DNA of 64,000 bases from Vibrio sinensis. GTDB lineage: Bacteria; Pseudomonadota; Gammaproteobacteria; Enterobacterales; Vibrionaceae. Below the pieces are notes generated by a model. The model worked only from the letters and a program-made list of their open reading frames with translations. It searched no databases and was not told the origin of the DNA. Made by a program: the position numbers and the translations under genes. The stretch is taken from assembly GCF_003605645.1 (NCBI RefSeq), contig NZ_QVMU01000018.1:117-64116 (forward strand), written 5' to 3'. This document shows, piece by piece, positions 9,221 through 16,249 of the stretch (positions are counted from its first letter, which is position 1; each line of letters starts with the position of its first letter).

Positions 9221-9241
9221 TTTTCGTCGGTATCGCATAAC

Positions 9242-9922
9242 CTAAGAAGTTGCGTTCGTCACGCCCATCAACTTAAATTCCGGATTAACCGCAGTGAGTT
9301 TTTTCACTAAGTAATTCAGCAATACACCATACATAGGAACGAATAGTCCCAAGCTGATAATTAACTTAAAGCCATAATCAACTAAAGCAATTTCAGTCCA
9401 GTGCTGAGCCATAAATGGATCAGGGCTTTGGTAAAACGCAACAGAGAAAAACGCTAACGTATCAATTGCATTTCCAAACAAGGTTGAACATGTTGGTGCG
9501 ATCCACCATTGCTTCATTTGACGCAGACGGTTAAATACTGACACATCCAGTACTTGGCCTAATAAATAAGCAAAGAAGCTTGCCGCTGCAATGCGTGCAA
9601 CAAACAAGTTAAATTCACTCAACTGACCTAAGCCTTGAAATTGGCCTTCAAAGAAAACAACAGACAAAAAGTAAGACACAACTAAAGCAGGTAGCATCAC
9701 TAAGAAGATAATCTTACGAGCCATTTTTGCGCCAAAAATGCGGACAGTTAAGTCAGTAGCGAGAAAGATAAACGGAAAAGTGAAAGCACCCCACGTGGTG
9801 TGGAAGCCAAAGACTGTGAAAGGTAACTGAACCAAATAGTTGCTTGATGCAATAATGATCAGGTGAAACAATGCTAAATAAAGAAGGGCGTTGCGCTGCT
9901 GCGCAGGGGTGAAGTTACTCAT
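9242..9922 (-). CDS. yhhQ: Queuosine precursor transporter, YhhQ/VUT family
   Basis: This is a 226-residue inner-membrane protein with about six hydrophobic segments. It belongs to the YhhQ family, which takes up 7-deazaguanine precursors (preQ0/preQ1) for queuosine in tRNA. Family features include LIIIASSNYLVQLP, the acidic-basic pair in FLATDLTVRIFG, ASFFAYLLGQVLDVSVFN, and FGNAIDTLAFF. It stands alone with its own promoter (10040-10067) and a leader of ~110 nt. It is convergent with gppA. Confidence 0.9.
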   Translation of the reverse strand: MSNFTPAQQRNALLYLALFHLIIIASSNYLVQLPFTVFGFHTTWGAFTFPFIFLATDLTVRIFGAKMARKIIFLVMLPALVVSYFLSVVFFEGQFQGLGQLSEFNLFVARIAAASFFAYLLGQVLDVSVFNRLRQMKQWWIAPTCSTLFGNAIDTLAFFSVAFYQSPDPFMAQHWTEIALVDYGFKLIISLGLFVPMYGVLLNYLVKKLTAVNPEFKLMGVTNATS

Positions 9923-10039
9923 GCGATACCTTTTTAATTTGGTTTGGGGGCGAGGGAACCCAAATCGAATTCAGCTAGAAATTCCAGCGAATCCTTACCA
10001 ACAATGTAAATAAAATAATGCTCAACTGAGCGGCGAGCG

Positions 10040-10067
10040 ATTATACATTAACCGCTCAGAGTCGCAA
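10040..10067 (-). promoter_or_regulatory. Candidate promoter of yhhQ, -10 box inside an inverted repeat
   Basis: On the minus strand: TTGCGA (10062-10067), a 16-nt spacer, TATAAT (10040-10045). The -10 box lies between the arms of TGAGCGG-N18-CCGCTCA (10027-10058), so a repressor site is possible. Confidence 0.55.
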
Positions 10068-10110
10068 GTATGAGTTTAGTGAATAAAAGAGCATCATCGC
10101 GACATTTAAA

Positions 10111-10425
10111 CTAAAAGCCGCGTTCAAACAATGACGCTAAATACGCAAGTTCCTCTTCGCTATTTTGTACGCCTAATGCCTCAAACCACACACATTCACT
10201 ATAATGTTCTGCTTTAAGAAAAAGCTGACAATCTTCGAAATCAATCAACCACGAATGAATATCCGCATCGCATTGTTTCTCAATAACAGATGCCGATAAT
10301 ATCTGTAACAGGCGTTCACCTAACTCAGGAAAGGTATCAAAATCAAAATGAGGCGCTCGAATAACAATCCGCCCTTCCGTAGGTAAAAACTCCATAAGTC
10401 CAAATTCTGTTTGATGCTCATCCAT
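10111..10425 (-). CDS. DUF3630 family protein
   Basis: This is a 104-residue acidic protein (many Asp and Glu, three Cys) that I place in DUF3630, a family of unknown function in Vibrio and relatives. It has no signal peptide or membrane segment. Its ATG lies within the last codons of recQ (8-nt overlap), so it is probably translationally coupled to the helicase. That coupling is the only hint of a role; any link to DNA repair is inference. Confidence 0.75.
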   Translation of the reverse strand: MDEHQTEFGLMEFLPTEGRIVIRAPHFDFDTFPELGERLLQILSASVIEKQCDADIHSWLIDFEDCQLFLKAEHYSECVWFEALGVQNSEEELAYLASLFERGF

Positions 10426-12256
10426 TATGAGTAATGTGCTCCTGAATCAAATCTAAGAAAGGGTCAGCATATTTTTCTAGCTTACGTTGTCCAACTCCGC
10501 TAACTGCTAGCATTTCGCCATAAGACATCGGCAATATTTCTGCCATATCGATAAGTGTGGCATCACTAAAGACAACATAGGGTGGTAATCCATCTTCATC
10601 TGCAATGGATTTACGTAGTTTCCGCAGTTTCGCAAACAATTTTTTATCGTAATTTTTACTCGATAATTTATCTGATTTAGCAGCACGAGCCGCGGTGTCT
10701 AAACGGGGTACCGCTAATTCAAGAGCCATATTGCCACGCAATAATGGCCGTGCCTCTTCAGTTAATTGCAATGTGGAATTACGGGTAATATTTTGGAACA
10801 ACAACCCTTTATGAATCAATTGTCGAAAAATACTCACCCAGTAGTCATGACTATGATCTCGACCAATTCCATAAGTGGATAGTTTGTCATGACCATTTTC
10901 TCGAATACGAATATTTTGCATTCCTCGCATCACTTCAACAACGTAGCCAATACCAAAACCTTGATTTACACGGTAGACACAAGAAAGTGCTTTCTGTGCT
11001 TCTTGAGTGGCATCAAAGTGTTTTGGTGGGTCAAGGCAAATGTCACAGTTACCACATGGCTTCTCACGATATTCACCAAAGTAATTTAATAACACTTGGC
11101 GACGGCAAGTTTGTGCTTCAGCAAACGCACTCATCGCATTGAGTTTATGGCTTTCAACTTGTTTTTGTGGACCGTCCGGTTTTTCATCAAGCATTCGACG
11201 CAACCAGCTAATATCGGCTGGGTCATAAAGCATTACCGCTTCAGCTGGCAATCCATCACGACCGGCACGACCCGTTTCTTGGTAATAAGATTCGATATTA
11301 CGTGGAATATCAAAATGCACGACAAAACGGACATTAGGTTTGTTTATCCCCATACCAAAAGCGACAGTAGCCACAACAATTTGAATATCATCGCGTTGAA
11401 ATGCTTCTTGTACATAAGCACGTTCGTCAACATCTAATCCTGCATGATAGCTTGCAGCTCGAATATGGTTATTGCATAGTTTTTCGGTCAGCATTTCCAC
11501 TTTCTTGCGGCTACCACAATAAATAATGCCGCAGTTGCCTTTTTGAGTATCAAGGTAACGAATGACTTGCGAGACAGGCTTATGTTTTTCTAACAAGGTA
11601 TAGCGAATATTAGGTCTATCAAAACTCCCCAAATGAATATGGGGTTCCACTAAACTCAAGCGGCTCATAATATCGTTGCGGGTTGCATCGTCAGCTGTTG
11701 CGGTAAGTGCCATAAATGGAACATGGGGAAAATGCTGCTTTAACTGCCCAAGAGCTGCATATTCAGGTCGAAAATCATGGCCCCATTGCGATATACAGTG
11801 AGCTTCATCAACCGCAATCATACTCAGTGGCAGGCTGGTTAGGCGCTCAATAAAATCGCGCATTAATACACGCTCAGGAGAAACATAAACTAACTTTAGA
11901 GATCCAGAGTGCATACGATTATAGACACTAACCAAGTTCTCACGCGACATAGTGGAGTTAACACATTCTGCCGCAACACCATTTGCCTTTAATTGATCGA
12001 CTTGATCTTTCATCAAAGAGATCAATGGTGATATAACCAATGTAAGCCCTGAACGTACCAAAGCGGGAATCTGATAGCATAATGATTTCCCCCCGCCTGT
12101 TGGCATAATGACCAAACTATCTTGACCTTCTACCGCAGAATCAATCACTTCACGCTGCCCATCTCGAAAATCTTGATAGCCAAACACCTGTTCAAGAATG
12201 CTCTGTGGGGTGTTAATTGTGTCATCAGCCGATTGCGCTAAAAGTGTCGAGGTCAT
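10418..12256 (-). CDS. recQ: ATP-dependent DNA helicase RecQ
   Basis: This is a 3'-5' DNA helicase of the RecF pathway, 612 residues. Domains in order: motif 0 (FRDGQREVID), motif I PTGGGKSLC (52-60), DEAH (150-153), SFDRPNIRY, motif VI YYQETGRAGRDG, a zinc-binding cysteine set (C-RRQ ... CGNCDIC), a winged helix, and an HRDC domain at the C-terminus (LPPYVVFSDATLIDMA). Length and order match E. coli RecQ. It is the first gene of a two-gene unit with the DUF3630 gene and is divergent from rarD. Confidence 0.97.
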   Translation of the reverse strand: MTSTLLAQSADDTINTPQSILEQVFGYQDFRDGQREVIDSAVEGQDSLVIMPTGGGKSLCYQIPALVRSGLTLVISPLISLMKDQVDQLKANGVAAECVNSTMSRENLVSVYNRMHSGSLKLVYVSPERVLMRDFIERLTSLPLSMIAVDEAHCISQWGHDFRPEYAALGQLKQHFPHVPFMALTATADDATRNDIMSRLSLVEPHIHLGSFDRPNIRYTLLEKHKPVSQVIRYLDTQKGNCGIIYCGSRKKVEMLTEKLCNNHIRAASYHAGLDVDERAYVQEAFQRDDIQIVVATVAFGMGINKPNVRFVVHFDIPRNIESYYQETGRAGRDGLPAEAVMLYDPADISWLRRMLDEKPDGPQKQVESHKLNAMSAFAEAQTCRRQVLLNYFGEYREKPCGNCDICLDPPKHFDATQEAQKALSCVYRVNQGFGIGYVVEVMRGMQNIRIRENGHDKLSTYGIGRDHSHDYWVSIFRQLIHKGLLFQNITRNSTLQLTEEARPLLRGNMALELAVPRLDTAARAAKSDKLSSKNYDKKLFAKLRKLRKSIADEDGLPPYVVFSDATLIDMAEILPMSYGEMLAVSGVGQRKLEKYADPFLDLIQEHITHNG

Positions 12257-12415
12257 GTATTGTCTCAGTTATAAAGAATGCTCAATGCGCGCCTGCGCAA
12301 GGGGGGTCATTGTAGTGGGGAATGGTGGCGAATAAAACCGCAAATTGTTAGGTGTTTCTATAGTGCGCTCGTATACTGACCAATCCTGTTCAACATATAA
12401 ATGAAGTGATGTTGT

Positions 12416-13330
12416 ATGACACCTGAACAACAACAACGATCTCGTCAAGGCGTTTTGCTTGCGATCGGTGCCTACACTATGTGGGGCATTGCACCTATTT
12501 ATTTTAAATCCATTGTAGAAGTACCACCGTTAGAAATTCTAAGTCACCGTGTTGTGTGGTCTTTCTTCTTACTTGCGGGTTTATTACATCTGAGTAAACG
12601 CTGGCGCTCAGTCCGAGATGTTTTGCGTTCCAAGCCCAAAATGCTCTACCTTGTTACAACGTCTATTCTTATTGGTGCAAACTGGTTAATTTTTATTTGG
12701 TCGGTTAATAGCAATAAAATGTTAGATGCCAGTTTAGGCTATTACATCAACCCCTTAGTCAATGTACTACTCGGCATGTTATTTTTAGGTGAACGACTCC
12801 GTAAATTACAGTGGTTTGCTGTTGCGCTTGCGGCCTGTGGGGTTCTCGTTCAGTTGATTGCTTTCGGCTCCGTACCTATCGTCGCAATTGCGCTGGCGAT
12901 GTCATTTGGTTTCTATGGGCTACTGAGAAAAAAAGTCAGCCTTGATGCGCAAACGGGATTATTTATTGAAACTTTAATCATGTTACCCGCAGCCGCGGTC
13001 TACCTGTTGTTTATTGCAAACTCTGCTACGTCAAATCTAGCCAATAATCCGATGACACTAAATATTTTGTTAATCGCCGCAGGGGTCATAACCACCTTAC
13101 CGCTACTCTGCTTTACGGGGGCAGCAACACGGCTAAAGCTATCCACTCTGGGTTTTTTCCAGTACATCGGACCGAGTCTGATGTTTACACTGGCAGTACT
13201 CGTTTATGGTGAAGCTTTTAGTCCCGATAAAGCTATTACATTTGGATTCATTTGGGCTGCATTGGTTATTTTCAGTTTTGATGGTATTACGACAAATCGC
13301 CGAAGTAAAAAAGTAGCCACGGCACAATAA
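12416..13330 (+). CDS. rarD: EamA-family transporter RarD
   Basis: This is a 304-residue inner-membrane protein with about ten transmembrane helices in two EamA halves. It is close to RarD (chloramphenicol-sensitivity protein) of enterics; the true substrate is not established. Family signatures include GAYTMWGIAPIYFK, LEILSHRVVWS, NWLIFIWSVN, DASLGYYINPLVNVLLG and FFQYIGPSLMF. GAAGTGAT precedes the ATG. It ends in a strong terminator that lies directly against the next gene's start. Confidence 0.92.
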   Translation: MTPEQQQRSRQGVLLAIGAYTMWGIAPIYFKSIVEVPPLEILSHRVVWSFFLLAGLLHLSKRWRSVRDVLRSKPKMLYLVTTSILIGANWLIFIWSVNSNKMLDASLGYYINPLVNVLLGMLFLGERLRKLQWFAVALAACGVLVQLIAFGSVPIVAIALAMSFGFYGLLRKKVSLDAQTGLFIETLIMLPAAAVYLLFIANSATSNLANNPMTLNILLIAAGVITTLPLLCFTGAATRLKLSTLGFFQYIGPSLMFTLAVLVYGEAFSPDKAITFGFIWAALVIFSFDGITTNRRSKKVATAQ

Positions 13331-13363
13331 ACTTTTTTACAAGACAATCGAATAGTAGAAAGT

Positions 13364-13397
13364 TAAGCTTGGTCGTATTTACTACCAAGCTTTTTTT
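13364..13397 (+). terminator. Terminator of rarD
   Basis: The AAGCTTGGT/ACCAAGCTT stem has a 10-nt loop and is followed by seven T. It ends 5 nt before the ATG of the next gene. Confidence 0.8.
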
Positions 13398-13402
13398 ATT
13401 TT

Positions 13403-14200
13403 ATGGAACGAGTCAGCTATCACAATACGATCAGCGATGCGATAAGTTTGATTGAAGCAAGCTACACACAGTTTGCCTTCTCACGTCACTATCATCTCGA
13501 TTTCCATATTGGCCTCATCACTCACGGTGAGCAAAAATTCAATCACAACGGCAAAACAAATCACGTGGGACATGGACAAATCGTCATCATGCAACCTGAT
13601 GAATTGCATGATGGGAAATCCACTCTTGAGGCCGGATATCAAACTCGAGTATTTGCTATCGACCCCGCTTGGTTTCAACAACTGACCGATCTTCAACACC
13701 CGACTCATACCCTTGCTTTTAAGCAAAGCATTGTTTCAAACACGGCATTATTTAATCATCTCAAACAAACCCATTGTCGTCTCTCAACATCCCATATCAG
13801 CCAACTTGAAAAAGATTGCCTGCCTTTTGATGGGCTTTATCAATTGCTGGAACAATTTAGTACGACCAAATCCATCAGTAACTATTCGCTCGGTGTGCAA
13901 TCCATTCACACTCTCAAAGAGTATTTACTAGAACATCTTGATCAACCAGTGCGCCTCGAACAACTTTCAAACTTATGTCACTTAAGCCCGACACAATTTC
14001 AGCGCCATTTTAAAAATCAAATGCACATCACGCCTTATGCTTGGCTATATCGTTTGCGATTAGAACAAGCGATGAAGCTACTTCAATCTGGTTTAAGTTC
14101 AACGGATGTCGCTTATCGTGTTGGCTTTTATGATCAAGCTCATTTTGCCAAAGCTTTTAAGCAAACCTATGGTGTTCCACCCTCACAAATCATTGGCTGA
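13403..14200 (+). CDS. AraC-family transcriptional regulator
   Basis: This is a 265-residue regulator. An N-terminal cupin-like sensing domain (HYHLDFHIGLITHGEQKF, and a GHGQIVIMQPDELHDG core) precedes two AraC helix-turn-helix motifs at about 170-265 (LEQLSNLCHLSPTQFQRHFKN; SSTDVAYRVGFYDQAHFAKAFKQTYG). It probably controls the LysE-type exporter that starts 72 bp after its stop. Such AraC-LysE pairs are common, with the effector usually an amino acid or drug-like molecule. The start codon sits 5 nt behind a terminator T-run and has no recognisable ribosome binding site, so either the true start or the promoter arrangement is unusual. Confidence 0.88.
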   Translation: MERVSYHNTISDAISLIEASYTQFAFSRHYHLDFHIGLITHGEQKFNHNGKTNHVGHGQIVIMQPDELHDGKSTLEAGYQTRVFAIDPAWFQQLTDLQHPTHTLAFKQSIVSNTALFNHLKQTHCRLSTSHISQLEKDCLPFDGLYQLLEQFSTTKSISNYSLGVQSIHTLKEYLLEHLDQPVRLEQLSNLCHLSPTQFQRHFKNQMHITPYAWLYRLRLEQAMKLLQSGLSSTDVAYRVGFYDQAHFAKAFKQTYGVPPSQIIG

Positions 14201-14271
14201 TCAAAATTTACAATCATGTCGGGACTTTCAACGTAATAATGTCCACCACATATCCCTAGTCAATAACAATC

Positions 14272-14925
14272 ATGAACGAAATAACCACTCTGGCAACGTT
14301 AGCCACTGTCCACTTTGTTGCCTTAATGAGCCCAGGCCCCGATTTTGCCCTCGTTGTTCAAAACGCTACTCGTCACGGCCGACAAACTGGTCTCTACATC
14401 GCATTAGGGTTGTCTTGTGGCATATTACTCCACTCTATTTTTAGCTTAACCGGGGTTAGTTACATTGTTCATAAACACCCAATGCTATTTTCTCTATTAC
14501 AAATATCCGGTGGTAGCTATCTACTCTATTTAGGTTTTGGAGCAATACACGGTGTTTGGAATAGCGTTACTCAATCAACGCCAATACAGGAAAAAACTGC
14601 AGAAAGTGTAATTTTAACCAATAAACGCCAAGCATTTTCCCGTGGATTTACAACGAATATTCTTAACCCAAAAGCCCTAGTGTTTTTTGTTAGCTTAATG
14701 TCGAGCCTCGTTCCTGCAGGTATGTCTCTGACAGGAAAAGGGGCTGCACTCATCATTCTATGGGGGCTATCTCTCATTTGGTTTTCATTTTTAGCTTGGG
14801 CGCTTTCAACTAAAAGATTGCAACGAAGGTTACACGCCATCGCGATCTACATAGACGGTTTATGTGGTGCTATTTTTACGTTACTCGGGGGCACAATTGT
14901 GTGGCAGGCGATCAGCGCTTTCTAG
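14272..14925 (+). CDS. LysE/RhtB-family amino-acid exporter
   Basis: This is a 217-residue inner-membrane protein with five to six hydrophobic helices. The LysE family signature is near the N-terminus (VALMSPGPDFALVVQNA) and a conserved middle segment is present (RGFTTNILNPKALVFFVSLM). Members export amino acids such as threonine, homoserine, leucine or lysine; the substrate cannot be read from sequence. The Shine-Dalgarno is weak. It lies 72 bp after the AraC-type regulator on the same strand. No clear terminator follows before the CsrB control region. Confidence 0.88.
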   Translation: MNEITTLATLATVHFVALMSPGPDFALVVQNATRHGRQTGLYIALGLSCGILLHSIFSLTGVSYIVHKHPMLFSLLQISGGSYLLYLGFGAIHGVWNSVTQSTPIQEKTAESVILTNKRQAFSRGFTTNILNPKALVFFVSLMSSLVPAGMSLTGKGAALIILWGLSLIWFSFLAWALSTKRLQRRLHAIAIYIDGLCGAIFTLLGGTIVWQAISAF

Positions 14926-15051
14926 GTAGCGATTAAAGAATGAGTACGAAGTAAGACATCAAGCAACCTGACACAGATCACATTTATCTAGTTGTTTTAT
15001 ATAAATAAAAATCACTACCATTTACGAGTAATGGCAATTCTCTACTCCTCT

Positions 15052-15069
15052 TGTAAGAGATCTCTCACA
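15052..15069. promoter_or_regulatory. UvrY/VarA (GacA-type) response-regulator box upstream of csrB
   Basis: The 18-bp site TGTAAGAGATCTCTCACA is the exact reverse complement of the UvrY-binding palindrome known upstream of E. coli csrB. It lies ~160-175 bp before the inferred CsrB start, the distance expected from E. coli. It would be the BarA/UvrY (VarS/VarA) activation site. Confidence 0.8.
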
Positions 15070-15137
15070 AAAGGATAAGGATATCTCGTATTCTCTCTAT
15101 GAGAGATCAAAGCAAGACAAATGTAAGTCACTAATAC

Positions 15138-15222
15138 AAAAGGAAAAACGACAATTACCGTTATATTACAGAAAAGGTAATCGTTTTCCTTTTATTGCAG
15201 AAACAAGGAAAAAACGTAATAT
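15138..15222 (+). promoter_or_regulatory. csrB core promoter and adjacent long inverted repeat
   Basis: The inferred promoter is TTGCAG (15195-15200), a 16-nt spacer, and TAATAT (15217-15222). Directly upstream is a long imperfect inverted repeat, AAAAGGAAAAACG (15138-15150) with ATTACC, facing GGTAAT with CGTTTTCCTTTT (15176-15193). This could be a protein site or a DNA cruciform next to the -35 box. Confidence 0.5.
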
Positions 15223-15227
15223 TAACC

Positions 15228-15645
15228 CTGTTGGAAGGATTCTGACACGGAACAGGAAATAGCCACGGATTAGGTAATCTTCAGGAAGAAGATACGGTTA
15301 TTCAGGAAGAATAGTCGGCACGGATAGCAAATTGGACATTGAACGGAATCAATAGTAACTAGGATGGTTACTACTAAGGATGGGAAATGGACACCTCTGG
15401 ACGAGGCAAGGACTAAACATCAGGAAGATGTAGGGACACCGCTCAGGGAACAAGTGATGAGAGCTAATCAGGATGATTAGTGGACCAGGATAAGGTCAAG
15501 GACACCGCTAGGATGGCGACGAAAGGAATACGCTGAAGGATTACAGCACACTATCATGGATTTGATGCATGGAGCACTTTTAGTAGCCGGATTGCTGCGA
15601 GTAAGACTATAACCCCGATGGGCCTTGGCCCTCGGGGTTTTTCTT
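15228..15645 (+). ncRNA. csrB: CsrB-family CsrA-sequestering RNA
   Basis: This ~418-nt region holds no convincing protein but about 29 GGA motifs on the plus strand. Many are in the CAGGA, AAGGAT or AGGGAC contexts that CsrA binds in hairpin loops. Near the 3' end, AGTAGCCGGATTGCTGCGA closely resembles the corresponding part of E. coli CsrB. It ends in a GC-rich terminator (AACCCCGA ... TCGGGGTT, 15611-15640) and T-run. It would titrate CsrA and so free translation of CsrA-repressed mRNAs (biofilm, quorum sensing, virulence regulation in Vibrio). The 5' end is inferred from the promoter, not mapped. Confidence 0.9.
15611..15645 (+). terminator. CsrB terminator
   Basis: AACCCCGA and TCGGGGTT pair, with an inner GGCC/GGCC stem, followed by TTTTTCTTTT. 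Confidence 0.85.
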
Positions 15646-15710
15646 TTCCCTCTACCTGCCTATTTCTTTCTGATGCGTTGTTGGCTACTTTCTCTCCTCC
15701 CATCACATAG

Positions 15711-15749
15711 AAAACTATGCTCAGGGATGTCGTTCAATTGCCGCCTAGC
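15711..15749 (+). repeat. Partial, diverged copy of the 96-bp repeat
   Basis: GCTCAGGG (15719-15726) followed ~20 nt later by CGCCTAGC matches the middle of the two full repeats downstream, with several substitutions between. It suggests a third, decayed copy. Confidence 0.5.
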
Positions 15750-15845
15750 ATCAGCTGAAAATAGATTGGTAGGTACGGTATTGCTCAGGGGATTCACTTA
15801 TTTATTGCCTAGCTAAAACTTCCTCTACTTTGAAGTAACCACGAG
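15750..15845 (+). repeat. 96-bp direct repeat, copy 1
   Basis: Copy 1 of a near-identical pair (partner 15905-16000, offset 155). It contains TTGGTAGGTACGGTATTGCT and CCTAGCTAAAACTTCCTCTA. An internal ACTTC-N9-GAAGT could form a small hairpin. No protein reading is supported. Function unknown. Confidence 0.85.
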
Positions 15846-15904
15846 CTTAGAAACCAAACTATCGACCAAAACATAATGGTTCTAGTGAAGCATTGCTTGA
15901 AAGA

Positions 15905-16000
15905 ATCAGCTGCAAATAGATTGGTAGGTACGGTATTGCTCAGGGGATTCGCTTATTTATCGCCTAGCTAAAACTTCCTCTACTTTGAAGTAGTCACGAA
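15905..16000 (+). repeat. 96-bp direct repeat, copy 2
   Basis: About 5 differences from copy 1 over ~95 positions, so the duplication is recent or under selection. The rest of the 15646-16201 gap (AT-rich, 16001-16200) shows nothing I recognise apart from a 19-nt sequence at 16173-16191 that recurs at 20672-20690. Confidence 0.85.
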
Positions 16001-16201
16001 CGGAGAGACTAAATAATCAAACAAACCATTTCTTGATACGACTAGCTAAATCTGTACAGCTAAAAACTTTTTAGCTCATGATAAGCGAATTAGCCCAGTT
16101 AAAACCAAACAGATTAAATTATTTAATAACAACAACTTAGTTAACAAGCGTTACTTGATGTACAGCTTTTCTAGCTTTTGGACACCCATAGGCCAAATAC
16201 T

Positions 16202-16228
16202 AAAAAGGAGTGCCGAAGCACCCCTTTG
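16202..16228 (-). terminator. Terminator of uvrD
   Basis: On the minus strand, a GGGGTGC-TTCG-GCACTCC stem (one mismatch, stable UUCG tetraloop) is followed by TTTTTAG. Confidence 0.8.
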
Positions 16229-16249
16229 TTATTTGAATCACTGGAATAA

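Noticed and set aside
9923..10039. A preQ1 riboswitch in the yhhQ leader
   Set aside because: I could not find the short hairpin and A-rich pseudoknot partner of preQ1-I, nor the other classes; the leader seems unstructured apart from the promoter repeat.
15625..15816. A 63-codon frame on plus after csrB
   Set aside because: It starts within the CsrB terminator and ends in the direct repeat; no ribosome binding site or recognisable protein.
15750..16000. The direct repeats as a CRISPR array or integron attC sites
   Set aside because: Only two full copies of 96 bp, no uniform spacers, no cas or integrase gene, and no attC core symmetry.
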